Shown here: positions 1-8,870 of the stretch, piece after piece | Position numbering within the stretch: the first letter of the stretch is position 1 | Layout: every line of letters starts with the position of its first letter | Origin: Bacillota bacterium | GTDB lineage: Bacteria; Bacillota; Negativicutes; Sporomusales; UBA7701 | DNA: 64,000 nucleotides | Direction: 5' to 3' | NCBI GenBank assembly: GCA_023415775.1 | Contig: JAEZJM010000023.1 | Span: 62,001-126,000, forward strand | Made by a program: the position numbers and the translations under genes | The notes under the pieces: model-generated | Seen by the model: only the letters and a program-made list of their open reading frames with translations | Told to the model about the DNA's origin: nothing | Databases searched by the model: none

Positions 1-1284
1 ACGCCTGAGCGCGCTTGCCACGCAATCCACGCCGTAGGCGGCCATCCCCTTGATATTCTCCCGCGCCTTCTCGACCTGGCGGGCCACGGCGACCTCCACC
101 GCACCGCCGCCCGGCACGCAGCCGCCCTTGACCGCGGCCTGCAGGCTCGAAGCGGCGTCCTTGGCGATGCGTTCCCGCTCGCCGACCACCTCTTCCGTCG
201 CCGCGCCCACCAGAATAGTGGCCATCGGCTTGCCTCTGCCGCCGAGAATGCGGACATTTTCCAATTTTTCGTCCTCGTAGACCTTGTCGGCGAAGCCCAG
301 ATACTTCTCAATCTCGGCCGGGTCCTTCTTCAGCCCGGTGCGCTTGATGGCGCGGGCGCCGCAGTGTTCGGCCACCCGCCGCATATCCTTGGCCGACACC
401 CGCTGCACCACCATGATACCGGCGTCGCTGAGAATCTCCTCCGCCGAATCGTGGACGCCGCGGTCGACCAGCACCGTCTTCACGCCCAGAGTCGCCAACT
501 TGCGGACATTGCCCTTAAACTCCTCCTGGAGCTCTATGTAGCGCTTGAAACCAGCCTCGGTGCCGAGCGCGCCGTCCTCGATCTCCTCCGGCTCCAGCGC
601 GTCGTCCACCAGCAGCATCCTGGCGTCCTCGACCGCCTGCGGCATATCCTTGCTCATCCGCTCCTTATCGACGATCACGCCCATGAAAACTTCGTTATCG
701 GCGCCTTCCTCGGCGGTCACGATATCCGACAGCTTGAAATTAGCCTCTTTGAGCTTCTCCAGACCGATAAGCCGGGCGGCGGCAACCACGAGATCAGCGA
801 TATCGCGGTGTTCGCGGCCGGCGATAACGGCGATATTCGTAAGCACCGGGTCGTCGACCGCGCTCACCTGGCGGGCGCGTTCCTTCACGGCGTCCAGGGC
901 GACGGCGATGCCGTGCTTGACGCCCTCGATGACCCTCGCCACAGGTACCCCGCGGATGACCTGGTTGACGCCCTCCGACACCAGCCCGCCGGCCATTATC
1001 GTTGCCGTCGTCGTGCCGTCGCCCACCTCGGCCTGTTGAGCCTTGGCTATATTTATCAGCATCTTGGCGGCGGGATGATTGACATCCATCTTATCAAGGA
1101 TGGTCACGCCGTCGTTGGTTATGATAACCTCGCCGAAGCGGTCCACCAGCATTGTATCCAAGCCCTTGGGGCCGATCGTGCCTTCAACCGAAGCCGTAAT
1201 CGCCCGCACCGCGCTGGCGTTGGTGAGCAGGGCCGCCAGCCGTTCGTCGACCTCTGCGCCGCTGCCCGCTTGTTTCAGATTCAT
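1..1284 (-). CDS. Group III (archaeal-like) chaperonin, TCP-1/cpn60 family, C-terminus outside window
   Basis: ATP-dependent protein-folding chaperonin; the first 428 codons are present and the left edge cuts the 3' end. The start ATG (1282-1284) follows AGGAGG. The N-terminus carries the thermosome-type signatures GTIGPKGLDTMLVD and TNDGVTILDKMDV, then the nucleotide-binding GDGTTTATIMAG and, near the edge, CVPGGGAVEV. These match the TCP-1/thermosome group better than bacterial GroEL, and there is no groES in front. Archaeal-like chaperonins of this kind are known from some Firmicutes as group III, often beside the dnaK operon genes, which fits the position 105 bp downstream of hrcA on the same strand. 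It is probably transcribed from the CIRCE-controlled hrcA promoter. Group III assignment is from motifs and context only. Confidence 0.88.
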   Translation of the reverse strand, partial: MNLKQAGSGAEVDERLAALLTNASAVRAITASVEGTIGPKGLDTMLVDRFGEVIITNDGVTILDKMDVNHPAAKMLINIAKAQQAEVGDGTTTATIMAGGLVSEGVNQVIRGVPVARVIEGVKHGIAVALDAVKERARQVSAVDDPVLTNIAVIAGREHRDIADLVVAAARLIGLEKLKEANFKLSDIVTAEEGADNEVFMGVIVDKERMSKDMPQAVEDARMLLVDDALEPEEIEDGALGTEAGFKRYIELQEEFKGNVRKLATLGVKTVLVDRGVHDSAEEILSDAGIMVVQRVSAKDMRRVAEHCGARAIKRTGLKKDPAEIEKYLGFADKVYEDEKLENVRILGGRGKPMATILVGAATEEVVGERERIAKDAASSLQAAVKGGCVPGGGAVEVAVARQVEKARENIKGMAAYGVDCVASALRR

Positions 1285-1388
1285 ACGATTCCTCCTGCTA
1301 TATACATATTCTTAGCTGTTGCCGCATTATGTATGACAGCCGCCGCAAACCGGGCAGGCTCGGCCGAGACTGCCCGGTTCGCCTGCGG

Positions 1389-2420
1389 TCAGTAAACCTT
1401 GAACTTCTTCAGCGTCTCGCCGAGGTGGCGGTGCATGAACTCCAGCACGGCCATTATCTTGCCGTACTCCATGCGGGTCGGGCCGAGCACGGCCAGCGTG
1501 CCGATCTCCTGGCCCTCGACGCGGTAAGTCGCCTGCACCATGCTGCAGTTCTGGATGCCGCTGTACTTGTTCTCCTGGCCGATCGTCACAACGACGCCTT
1601 CGCCGTCCTGCATGTGGAGGATATCGGACAGCAGCTTCTCCTCCTCCAGCATCGCGAGCAACTCGCGGATCTTCTCCACATCGCGGAACTCCGGCTGGCT
1701 CAAAAGCTGGGTCGTGCCGCCGAGGTAAACCTTCTCGGCCCGCTCCACCGCCAGCGCCTGGCGCAGTATCCCCAGCGCCGTCTCGAACAGCGCCGGATTT
1801 GTGAGGATATCGTTCCTGATCTCCCTGAGCAGCGAATGCTTGATCTCGTCAAAGCTCAGGCCCGCCAGCCGCTCATTGATGCTGGCCGCGATCCGCTGGA
1901 GATCCTGGAACGAAGTGCCGTCAGGGATATCGATGACCTTGTTCTCCACAAACCCCGCGTCGGTGACCACCACCACGATGGCCCGCCGCTCATCGAGCGG
2001 CAGGAACTGCAAGTATTTGAACAGCGACTTGGAAAACTGCGGCGCGGTAACCAGCGAAACGCTGCGGGTCATGCGGGAGATAATCTTGGCCGTCTCTTGA
2101 AAGACCTCCTCGATGCTGCGGACCCGCGACTCGTACCAGTTGGTGATCAGGCCGACATCATGCTCCGATATCTTCGGCGGCGCCAGCAGGCAGTCGACAT
2201 AGAAACGGTACCCGCGCGGCGAAGGGATGCGGCCGGCCGAAGTATGGGGCTGTTCAAGGAAACCCAGCACCTCGAGATCGGACATCTCGTTGCGGATGGT
2301 TGCCGGGCTGAGGCCGAGCGAGTACTTGCGAGCCAGCGTCCGCGACCCGACCGGTTCGGCGGTGCTGACATAATCGTCCACGATTGTCTGGAGAATCTTG
2401 CGTTTACGGTCGTCAAGCAT
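1389..2420 (-). CDS. hrcA: Heat-inducible transcription repressor HrcA
   Basis: Repressor of class I heat-shock genes that binds the CIRCE inverted repeat. The protein is 343 aa, the usual family length. An N-terminal winged helix spans about residues 5-70 (DDYVSTAEPVGSRTLA, SPATIRNEMSDLE, TSAGRIPSPRGYRFYVD), followed by the GAF-like HrcA domain. The ATG is preceded by GGGAGG. A perfect CIRCE element lies 53 bp upstream of the start, so the gene is autoregulated. The chaperonin gene follows on the same strand, and hemW and lepA lie upstream, as in many Firmicutes (lepA-hemW-hrcA). No grpE or dnaK is seen between hrcA and the left edge. Confidence 0.97.
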   Translation of the reverse strand: MLDDRKRKILQTIVDDYVSTAEPVGSRTLARKYSLGLSPATIRNEMSDLEVLGFLEQPHTSAGRIPSPRGYRFYVDCLLAPPKISEHDVGLITNWYESRVRSIEEVFQETAKIISRMTRSVSLVTAPQFSKSLFKYLQFLPLDERRAIVVVVTDAGFVENKVIDIPDGTSFQDLQRIAASINERLAGLSFDEIKHSLLREIRNDILTNPALFETALGILRQALAVERAEKVYLGGTTQLLSQPEFRDVEKIRELLAMLEEEKLLSDILHMQDGEGVVVTIGQENKYSGIQNCSMVQATYRVEGQEIGTLAVLGPTRMEYGKIMAVLEFMHRHLGETLKKFKVY

Positions 2421-2472
2421 CGGCCATCCCTCCCTTTTGTCCCCCCAGAAAAAAGACTCTTCACCGTCTTTG

Positions 2473-2499
2473 TTAGCACTCTTCTCAATAGAGTGCTAA
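2473..2499. promoter_or_regulatory. CIRCE operator (HrcA-binding site)
   Basis: Perfect inverted repeat TTAGCACTC-N9-GAGTGCTAA, identical to the CIRCE consensus. It sits between the predicted -10 box and the hrcA start, so HrcA binding would block transcription of hrcA and the chaperonin gene behind it. Confidence 0.98.
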
Positions 2500-2510
2500 C
2501 ACCTACTAAA

Positions 2511-2540
2511 AAAATACCATTTCCTGCCCGTCAATGTCAA
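2511..2540 (-). promoter_or_regulatory. Housekeeping promoter of hrcA
   Basis: On the minus strand TTGACA (2540-2535), an 18-nt spacer and TATTTT (2516-2511) lie immediately upstream of the CIRCE element. The arrangement fits a sigma-A promoter repressed by HrcA. Confidence 0.6.
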
Positions 2541-2585
2541 GATTATTAGCGCTGTTTCCCGCCCCATCAGGCAACTTTTCGCAGC

Positions 2586-3722
2586 TTAATCGGGGAGAAA
2601 CGCGGCGAACACGATATTGCCGTATTTTTGTCCTTTTGCGGTGAGGCGGAGACTGTCCGTTCCGGACGTCACCAAACCCTGCCTCTGCAGCTTCTCCGCA
2701 GCGGCGCCGTAGAGCCCTAGGAACTCGCGGCCGAAGCGGGCCGCGAAGTCCGCATAGGAAACGCCCGCCGCCGTCCGCAGGGCCAAAAAAGCATATTCGG
2801 CCATCGCCACCGCCCCTCCGGGCTGCTCGCGGCTGGCCAGCGGCGTCTCGCCGGCGGCCACCCTGGCGATGTATTCTTTCACATCGGCGGTGTTGGCCAG
2901 CCGTTCCCCCTGCCAGAAAGAATGGGCAGCCGCCCCCACGCCGATATACGGCTCATAGCGCCAGTAGCGGAGATTGTGGCGGCACTCCGCCCCCGGCCGG
3001 GCATAGTTCGATATCTCGTAGCGGGCGAACCCGCACTCCGGCAAAAAACTTGCCGCCAAATCGTACATCGCCTCTTCCTCAGCCTCGTCCGGCAACTCAA
3101 GGCTTCCCCCGGTCGCCATACGGGCGAACGGCGTACCCTCCTCGACCTTCAGGCCGTAAACCGAGAGATGCTCCACAGGCATGGCCGCCGCCTGCTCCAG
3201 CCCGGCACGGAAACTTGCCGCCGTCTGCCCCGGCAGGCCGTACATCAGATCGATGCTTATGCGCCCGAACCCGGCGGCGCGAACCGCCACCACCGCCTCC
3301 GCCGCCTGGGCGGCGGTATGGATGCGGCCGGCGGCCGCCAGCACGGCATCGTCGAATGCCTGAACGCCGAGGCTGACGCGGCTCACGCCGATCGCCCCCA
3401 GCGCGGCCAGCTTTTCGTCGTCCAGCGTGCCAGGGTTGGCCTCGACGGTGAACTCGGCATCCGCCGTCACCGCCGCGTTCGCCCGCAGACAGCGGCCGAT
3501 CTCCTCCAGACACCCGGCCGGCAGCACCGTCGGCGTGCCGCCGCCGATATACACCGTATCGACCGCCGCAGCCGACAAAAGGCCGCCCCTGCCGGCGATC
3601 TCCCGGCACAAGGCGGCGGTATAAGCTGCGTACAGTTCCTCCCCCCCGGCGACCGAGGGGAAGTCGCAGTACAAACACTTCTGTTGGCAAAACGGGACGT
3701 GAATATAAAGACCTATAGTCAT
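2586..3722 (-). CDS. hemW: HemW-like radical SAM protein (heme chaperone)
   Basis: Radical SAM protein of the coproporphyrinogen dehydrogenase-like family. HemW is thought to bind and insert heme. With the ATG at 3722 (GGGAG upstream) the protein starts MTIGLYIHVPFC and carries the SAM-cluster cysteines C12, C16 and C19 in CxxxCxxC. The fourth cysteine typical of true HemN (CxxxCxxCxC) is replaced by Phe (CDF), which supports HemW over HemN. Further motifs are YIGGGTPT, EANPGTL and the GVQAF segment. A longer in-frame start at 3776 would lie in repeat A1 and is less likely. Position between lepA and hrcA is conserved in Firmicutes. Confidence 0.9.
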   Translation of the reverse strand: MTIGLYIHVPFCQQKCLYCDFPSVAGGEELYAAYTAALCREIAGRGGLLSAAAVDTVYIGGGTPTVLPAGCLEEIGRCLRANAAVTADAEFTVEANPGTLDDEKLAALGAIGVSRVSLGVQAFDDAVLAAAGRIHTAAQAAEAVVAVRAAGFGRISIDLMYGLPGQTAASFRAGLEQAAAMPVEHLSVYGLKVEEGTPFARMATGGSLELPDEAEEEAMYDLAASFLPECGFARYEISNYARPGAECRHNLRYWRYEPYIGVGAAAHSFWQGERLANTADVKEYIARVAAGETPLASREQPGGAVAMAEYAFLALRTAAGVSYADFAARFGREFLGLYGAAAEKLQRQGLVTSGTDSLRLTAKGQKYGNIVFAAFLPD

Positions 3723-3736
3723 GACGAAGCTCTCCC

Positions 3737-3919
3737 AAGACTTTTCAGGAAGCTCCGGATGCAAGGCGCACCGCAAGAGCGCGGTACCGTTTCCTCTGCG
3801 ACCAAGTTTCTAAAACTGGTTTGCACAGGCATGTTCAACGGCATCGTAAGCGTACTTGGTGCGTACGCTAGCAAGCGCTCTGAGGAGCACCGCCGCAGAC
3901 GGACTTACTGGAAAGTCTT
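3737..3919. repeat. Family A palindromic intergenic element, copy 1
   Basis: Element of about 180 bp filling the lepA-hemW gap. Internal family sequence includes GATGCAAGGCGCACCG, a GTACGCTAGCAAGCGCTCTG block and GGAGCACCGCCGCAGA. The outer arms AAGACTTTTCAG and CTGGAAAGTCTT pair with each other (11 of 12, plus one wobble) and differ from the arms of other copies. It ends 2 bp from the lepA stop codon. Confidence 0.75.
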
Positions 3920-3921
3920 AT

Positions 3922-5718
3922 TTAATCCATCTTCAGGACGGCCATAAACGCTTCCTGCGGCAGCTCCACGCTGCCCACCTGCTTCATGCGCTTCTTGCCT
4001 TCCTTCTGCTTCTCCAGCAGCTTGCGCTTGCGGGTGATGTCGCCGCCGTAGCACTTGGCCAACACATCCTTGCGCATCGCCCGCACCGTTTCCCGGGCAA
4101 TAACCTTGTTGCCGATGGCGGCCTGGATGGGGATCTCGAACATCTGGCGGGGAATGATGCCCCGCAGCTTCTCCACCAGCTGGCGGCCGCGCTGGGTGGA
4201 CCGGTCGCGGTGGACGATGGCGCTCAGCGCGTCGACAACCTCGCCGTTAAGCATGATATCCAGCTTGACGAGGTCGGAATCCTTATAGCCGACAAGCTCG
4301 TAATCGAGCGACGCGTAGCCGCGCGTCGAAGACTTCAGCCGGTCGAAATAATCGTAAATGATCTCGCTGAGCGGCAGCTCATAGGTAATCATGACCCTGG
4401 TGACGTCCAGATACTTCATATCCTTATAATCGCCGCGCTTTTCCTGGGAAAGCTCCATAACGCTGCCGACATAGTCGTTGGGCACGATAATCGTCGCCTT
4501 CACGTACGGCTCCTCGACATGTTCGATCTCCTGCGGCACTGGCAGCTTCGACGGGTTCTCGATCTCGTAAACCTCGCCGTCGGTCTTGAAAACCTTGTAA
4601 ATGACGTTGGGCGCGGTGGTTATCAGCGCCAGATTGTATTCGCGCTCCAGCCGTTCCTTGACGATATCCATATGCAGCAGCCCCAGAAAACCGCAGCGGA
4701 AACCGAAGCCCAGCGCCACCGACGTCTCAGGCTCGAACACCAGGGAAGCGTCGTTGAGCTGCAGCTTCTCAAGCGCGTCGCGCAGGTTGTCGTAATCCGA
4801 AGTCTCCACCGGGTAAAGGCCGCAGTAAACCATCGGCGTCACCTTGCGGTAGCCGGGCAGCGGCGCGGCGGCGGGTCTGGCCGCGTCGGTCACGGTATCG
4901 CCCACGCGGGTGTCCTTGACATTCTTGATGCTGGCGGCCAGAAAGCCGACATGTCCCGGTTCGAGCGCGCTCACCTTAGCCGGATACGGGCGGAAAATGC
5001 CCACCTCGTCAACCTCGAAAACCTTCTCGGTGGCCATCATTTTGATCTTCATTCCCGGGGCGATGCGTCCCTCCATCACCCGCACATAAACGATAACCCC
5101 TTTATAAGGGTCGAAATGGGAATCGAAAATCAGCGCCTTAAGAGTCGCGTCGGCGTCGCCAACAGGCGGCGGGACCTTCTTGACGATTGCCTCAAGGACA
5201 TCCTCGATGCCGGTGCCCGTCTTGGCGCTCACCAGCACGGCGTCCGAAGCGTCGAGGCCGATGACATCCTCGATCTCATGCTTCACCTTGTCGGGGTCGG
5301 CGCTCGGCAAATCGATCTTATTGATGACCGGGATGATCTCCAGGTCATGCTCGAGGGCCAGGTAAACGTTGGCGAGCGTCTGCGCCTCGATGCCCTGGGC
5401 GGCGTCGACGACCAGGAGCGCCCCCTCGCAGGCCGCCAGACTGCGGGACACCTCGTACGTAAAGTCAACGTGGCCAGGGGTGTCGATAAGATTGAGCATA
5501 TATACTTCGCCGTCGCGGGCGGCGTACTCGAGCCTTACCGCCTGGGCCTTGATCGTGATGCCGCGTTCGCGTTCCAGGTCCATCTTGTCCAGCACCTGCT
5601 CCGACATCTCGCGCGCGGTCAGCGTGCCTGTCAATTCCAGCAAACGGTCGGCGAGCGTCGACTTGCCATGATCGATATGGGCGATGATGCAGAAGTTGCG
5701 GATGTGGGCCGTAGCCAT
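3922..5718 (-). CDS. lepA: Elongation factor 4 (LepA), ribosome back-translocase GTPase
   Basis: Translational GTPase that remobilises stalled or mis-translocated ribosomes at the membrane. The start ATG at 5716-5718 gives 598 aa, the usual length; a longer open frame to 5844 runs through repeat A2 and is rejected. G1 is AHIDHGKST (residues 13-21), and switch II/G3 is DTPGHVDF. G4 is NKIDLP. Domains II and V follow, then the LepA-specific C-terminal domain ending with KRKLLEKQKEGKKRMKQVG. GGAGAGG precedes the start. Family A repeats flank the gene on both sides, so it is probably transcribed apart from the neighbouring small gene. Confidence 0.98.
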   Translation of the reverse strand: MATAHIRNFCIIAHIDHGKSTLADRLLELTGTLTAREMSEQVLDKMDLERERGITIKAQAVRLEYAARDGEVYMLNLIDTPGHVDFTYEVSRSLAACEGALLVVDAAQGIEAQTLANVYLALEHDLEIIPVINKIDLPSADPDKVKHEIEDVIGLDASDAVLVSAKTGTGIEDVLEAIVKKVPPPVGDADATLKALIFDSHFDPYKGVIVYVRVMEGRIAPGMKIKMMATEKVFEVDEVGIFRPYPAKVSALEPGHVGFLAASIKNVKDTRVGDTVTDAARPAAAPLPGYRKVTPMVYCGLYPVETSDYDNLRDALEKLQLNDASLVFEPETSVALGFGFRCGFLGLLHMDIVKERLEREYNLALITTAPNVIYKVFKTDGEVYEIENPSKLPVPQEIEHVEEPYVKATIIVPNDYVGSVMELSQEKRGDYKDMKYLDVTRVMITYELPLSEIIYDYFDRLKSSTRGYASLDYELVGYKDSDLVKLDIMLNGEVVDALSAIVHRDRSTQRGRQLVEKLRGIIPRQMFEIPIQAAIGNKVIARETVRAMRKDVLAKCYGGDITRKRKLLEKQKEGKKRMKQVGSVELPQEAFMAVLKMD

Positions 5719-5741
5719 CGTCGTTATTCCTCTCCATAGTC

Positions 5742-5864
5742 GGCCGTTGATAAGCGCCCATCTGCGGCGTTGCTCCTCGGATGGCCCACTCGACGTACGC
5801 AACCAAGTACGCCATCGCGGGCCATCCTCCGGTGCGCCTTGCATCTGGGCGCTTCTGAACGGCC
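5742..5864. repeat. Family A palindromic intergenic element, copy 2
   Basis: About 120 bp. The left arm GGCCGTTGATAAGCGCCCA mirrors the right arm, whose reverse complement is GGCCGTTCAGAAGCGCCCA. The family core CATCTGCGGCGTTGCTCCTC is on one side and GGTGCGCCTTGCATCTG on the other, in reverse orientation to copy 1. It lies between lepA and the small membrane protein gene. Confidence 0.78.
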
Positions 5865-5926
5865 TCTGTAATTTATAAATTAGCTTGATACATAATTATA
5901 GCATTAGGTCATTTCCCCCGCAAGCA

Positions 5927-6376
5927 TCACCGCTTGACGGCGTCCATAAGCTCGCGGACAAACGGCCGCATTTCTTCCCAATAGCCGACCAGTTCCCGCT
6001 TGGTCATGACGGCGGCGGCCACGAACTGCCGACGCCAGACCTCCAGCCAGTAAACCGCCCGGTTGAGCTCCACCCGGACGGCGGTCGGCGCCGTCAGCCT
6101 CCGCCCCCCCACCTCCAGGGTAAGGGCATCGACGCCGCCGGTTATCGACCCCACCGGGTAAACCGCCCTGACCCCCCAGCTCTGCCCGAAAAAATACGCG
6201 CGGTAATAGCCCGACGCCTCCCGGCGGATATTCAGCACCTGGCCGAACTCATGCCGCGCCGTCAGGCGGTTGAGCTGGTTGTCCACCGCCACCACGCCGA
6301 CGGCGATCGTGACACACAGAATTGCGATGCCGCGGCTTATCACGCGCGTATCGGCCGCCGACAGACCGAGAAGCAT
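5927..6376 (-). CDS. Hypothetical single-pass membrane protein, 149 aa
   Basis: I do not recognise the family. The ATG is preceded by a strong GGAGG (GGCAGGAGGTGTCCCT). One hydrophobic segment at about residues 13-31 (GIAILCVTIAVGVVAVD) would anchor the protein, with the rest outside. The remainder is a mixed alpha/beta sequence rich in aromatic residues (YYRAYFFGQSWGVRAVYPVG), ending in a charged helix (FVRELMDAVKR). It lies between spoIIP and lepA on the same strand, isolated by family A elements on both sides. A role in the spore-forming cell envelope is conceivable from the neighbourhood only. Confidence 0.7.
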   Translation of the reverse strand: MLLGLSAADTRVISRGIAILCVTIAVGVVAVDNQLNRLTARHEFGQVLNIRREASGYYRAYFFGQSWGVRAVYPVGSITGGVDALTLEVGGRRLTAPTAVRVELNRAVYWLEVWRRQFVAAAVMTKRELVGYWEEMRPFVRELMDAVKR

Positions 6377-6429
6377 AGGGACACCTCCTGCCTATATTAT
6401 CCAGCAACAGCTTTCCTTTTATACTTTGG

Positions 6430-6548
6430 GACCGTTGATAAGCCCCCATCTGCGGCGTTAAGTCTGCGGGAGCTTGCTTGCGTACGCCCAAGTACGCGGC
6501 GCGGCGCTTCCTCGACTTGCCTAGCATCTGGGGCTTTCTGAACGGCCC
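6430..6548. repeat. Family A palindromic intergenic element, copy 3
   Basis: About 120 bp. The left arm GACCGTTGATAAGCCCCCA matches GGCCGTTCAGAAAGCCCCA, the reverse complement of the right arm. The core has CATCTGCGGCGTTAAG and TTGCCTAGCATCTGGGG. It sits 35 bp beyond the stop codon of spoIIP. Confidence 0.75.
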
Positions 6549-6583
6549 GTATAAATACAAGAACAACCATCAACGGCCTTGCC

Positions 6584-7630
6584 CTACGACTCAGACAAAA
6601 TCTCCGCCACCACATCGCCCACCAGCTCGATGCTGCGGATAGCCTCCTCCTTGCTGTTCTCCTGGCAGCCCACCTCGACAAGCAGCGCCCGCGGGTGGAG
6701 GTGCTGGTTATAGCGCCACTCCACCAGCTGAATGCCGCGGGACAGGCCGGGGAAGTGCTGGTTCAGCCTGGCGTCGAGCAGCTTGGCGAACGCGTGGTTC
6801 TGCTGCCAGTGCGGCTGCACCAGATCCTGCTGGCCCATGCCCACCACCAGCGTTATGCGAGCCATCGCCACGCCGTTGACGATCACCGTGGAGTTATCCC
6901 GCTTATCGGCGTCGCGGTGGATGTCGAACACCATCTGGATCGACGGATTATCGCCGAGCATCTTCCTGGCAGTGTTCTCCGACGGCCCGTAAGCCTTCAT
7001 GAAGCTCGGAAAATCGTGGATGGCCCCGCTCTGCACCGCCGCGATGCCGTGCCGCTCCAGCCGCGTCTTCAATGCCTCGCCGACCTCGACGATCTCGCCC
7101 CGCTGACCGCCAGGCTTATGGGATGCCCCGGAAGACGGAATGAACGACTCGGCGGTATGGGTATGGTAGATGCCGACCAGCGGTTTGCCGGCCGGGGTGA
7201 CGCCTTTGTAATCGAACTTCGGGAAGTTGGGCAGGGAAATCGCGCTCACGGCCGGCGCTCCGGGCTTGAACACCCCCATGAAAGGAATCTCCGCCCGCAG
7301 CAGCGACCGCATATCCTTGATATCGACCCCGGTGGCAAAAAGAATCGCCCCGCGGATAAGCGACTGCACCGTCACCAAACGCTTCACCCTCACCGGCGAA
7401 GCATTGTCCCCCGCGCCCAAGCCGGGAATTCCCGACGACAAAATATCCCGCCACGGCACGAGGAAGCCCGGCAGCTGCCCTTCCTGCCGGGAATCGCCGT
7501 CATTAAGCGTCCCCTGCGCGAACACGATGCAATACAATCCCGAAACCAAAGCGCCGATCACGACCACCGCCACCGCGGCCAGCCATAATCTTCTCCTCTC
7601 GCGTTGCTTGCGCTCCCGTCTTGTTACCAT
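6584..7630 (-). CDS. spoIIP: Stage II sporulation protein P (SpoIIP), peptidoglycan amidase/endopeptidase
   Basis: Cell-wall hydrolase of the SpoIIDMP engulfment machinery. The ATG at 7628-7630 (MVTRRERK, with GGAGG upstream) is preferred over an upstream in-frame ATG. A basic N-terminus and one membrane anchor (LWLAAVAVVVIGALVSGLYCIV, residues ~14-36) precede an extracellular linker. The C-terminal amidase domain has the zinc-site motifs IYHTHTAESF, GEIVEVGEAL, MVFDIHRDA and LLVEVGCQENSKEEA. The length (348 aa) is normal for the family. It follows gpr in the order common in Firmicutes. Expression would be expected in the mother cell under sigma-E, though I see no clear sigma-E box. Confidence 0.95.
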   Translation of the reverse strand: MVTRRERKQRERRRLWLAAVAVVVIGALVSGLYCIVFAQGTLNDGDSRQEGQLPGFLVPWRDILSSGIPGLGAGDNASPVRVKRLVTVQSLIRGAILFATGVDIKDMRSLLRAEIPFMGVFKPGAPAVSAISLPNFPKFDYKGVTPAGKPLVGIYHTHTAESFIPSSGASHKPGGQRGEIVEVGEALKTRLERHGIAAVQSGAIHDFPSFMKAYGPSENTARKMLGDNPSIQMVFDIHRDADKRDNSTVIVNGVAMARITLVVGMGQQDLVQPHWQQNHAFAKLLDARLNQHFPGLSRGIQLVEWRYNQHLHPRALLVEVGCQENSKEEAIRSIELVGDVVAEILSES

Positions 7631-7706
7631 CGCCGCCTCCTGCATGTACAACCTGTTTGGTTTACATACAATGTATATGCTTTGGCTGGCGGCTAATATG
7701 CATAAG

Positions 7707-7882
7707 AAGCCGGCCTAAAAGTCCATCTGCTGTGTCCCCGCAAGGGGGAGGCCGTCGTTCTAGAGCGCCGAGGCGCTAAGAACGGCGCACTTGGCCCTGC
7801 GGGCGCTCCCTCCAACGTACTTCCAGTACGCCTCCGGTCGCGTCCTCGGTCCGCCTTGCATCTGGAGCTTTTATGCCGGCTT
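7707..7882. repeat. Family A palindromic intergenic element, copy 4
   Basis: About 175 bp, filling most of the spoIIP-gpr gap. Outer stem is GCCGGC at both ends, continuing as CTAAAAG on the left and, in reverse complement, ATAAAAG on the right. Core motifs are CCATCTGCTGTG and CCGCCTTGCATCTGGAG. The middle holds a second imperfect hairpin (GCGCCGAGGCGC). It ends 19 bp from the gpr stop codon. Confidence 0.72.
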
Positions 7883-7901
7883 CCGGCAGTCCATTTTTTC
7901 T

Positions 7902-8870
7902 TTAGTGCAAATACATATGGATATTCTCGTAATCGATGTTCGGGTGCATCGCCTGGTTGATGCCGCCGGCGACGACATCGGCGATATCCTCGATCAGGCG
8001 GTCCACCTCCTTCGGCGTCACCATCAGATCGCCCAATGCCTCCGGCAGCACCTGGCGGACGATCATATGGCGGTCCTGGTCGCTCAAATTCTCCATGCTC
8101 TTGAAGTAACGCGCGAACGACGCGTGCTGCTGCAGCGTGTTGATTGTATCCATGGCGATCGTCGAAGCATGCACCACGGTCGGCACGCCGACGGCGATGA
8201 CCGGCACACCCAGCGACTGCTTATTGAGCCCGAAGCGTTTGTTGCCGACGCCCGAGCCGGGGCTTATGCCCGTATCGGCCAGCTGGACGGTCGTAATGAC
8301 CCGGTGGCTGGACGCTGCGGCCAGCGCGTCGACGGCGATGACCAAATCCGGCCTGATCTTGCCCACAATCCCCTGCACGATCTCCGCCGTCTCCATCCCC
8401 GTGATGCCCAGGACGCCGGGCGCGATCGCGCACACCGAGCGAACGCCGCCCTTCAGCTCCGGCGACAGCATCCCCTGGAGATGCCGGGTCACGACAATCT
8501 TATCCACCGCCCGCGGCCCCAAAGCATCCGGGGTAATGTTCCAGTTGCCCAGCCCCACCACCAGAATAACAGCCTTCGGCGGCAGCTTCGCCAGGCTGAC
8601 AAGCTCGTCGGCCAGAAATTTCATCACCTTCTCCTGCAGGGGGGTATTCTTGTCCCTCAGCCCCCGCGCTTCGATAGTCACATAGCGGCCCTGCAGCTTG
8701 CCCATCATCCGTTCGGCTTCCGGGGTGGCGATATTCACCCTTGTTATCAGAATCTCGTCATCCTCGGCAGTCTCCACCATCACTCCCGGGATATCCTCCC
8801 GCGTCCTGCGGGTCAGCGCCTCCCGCGCCTCCAGCGCCAGGTCGGTGCGCGGGGTGCTGTACTCATTCAT
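7902..8870 (-). CDS. gpr: Germination protease GPR
   Basis: Endoprotease that degrades small acid-soluble spore proteins at germination; it is made as a zymogen in the forespore. The ATG at 8868-8870 follows AGGAG and gives MNEYSTPRTDLALEA, with the short N-terminal pro-sequence that resembles an SASP cleavage site. Family blocks seen are VVGLGNWNITPDALGP, AIAPGVLGITGMET, IAVDALAAASSHRV and TGISPGSGVGNKR. The protein is 322 aa, slightly shorter than the Bacillus enzyme. Together with spoIIP it is the best evidence that the organism forms endospores. Confidence 0.97.
   Translation of the reverse strand: MNEYSTPRTDLALEAREALTRRTREDIPGVMVETAEDDEILITRVNIATPEAERMMGKLQGRYVTIEARGLRDKNTPLQEKVMKFLADELVSLAKLPPKAVILVVGLGNWNITPDALGPRAVDKIVVTRHLQGMLSPELKGGVRSVCAIAPGVLGITGMETAEIVQGIVGKIRPDLVIAVDALAAASSHRVITTVQLADTGISPGSGVGNKRFGLNKQSLGVPVIAVGVPTVVHASTIAMDTINTLQQHASFARYFKSMENLSDQDRHMIVRQVLPEALGDLMVTPKEVDRLIEDIADVVAGGINQAMHPNIDYENIHMYLH

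Noticed and set aside
3723..3776. N-terminal extension of hemW by 18 codons
   Set aside because: The extension runs into repeat A1, and family proteins start at the MTIGLYIHVPFC segment, which has its own ribosome site.
3856..5739. 627-codon plus-strand frame antisense to lepA
   Set aside because: It mirrors lepA codon structure, has no ribosome site or recognisable domain, and long antisense frames are expected in GC-rich genes. The same applies to long plus-strand frames opposite the PEP-binding gene (51599-54634), the sigma-54 activator (28828-30462) and the mutase (45848-47374).
5719..5844. N-terminal extension of lepA by 42 codons
   Set aside because: It translates repeat A2; LepA proteins start with the M-x-x-x-HIRNF segment and GGAGAGG precedes that ATG.
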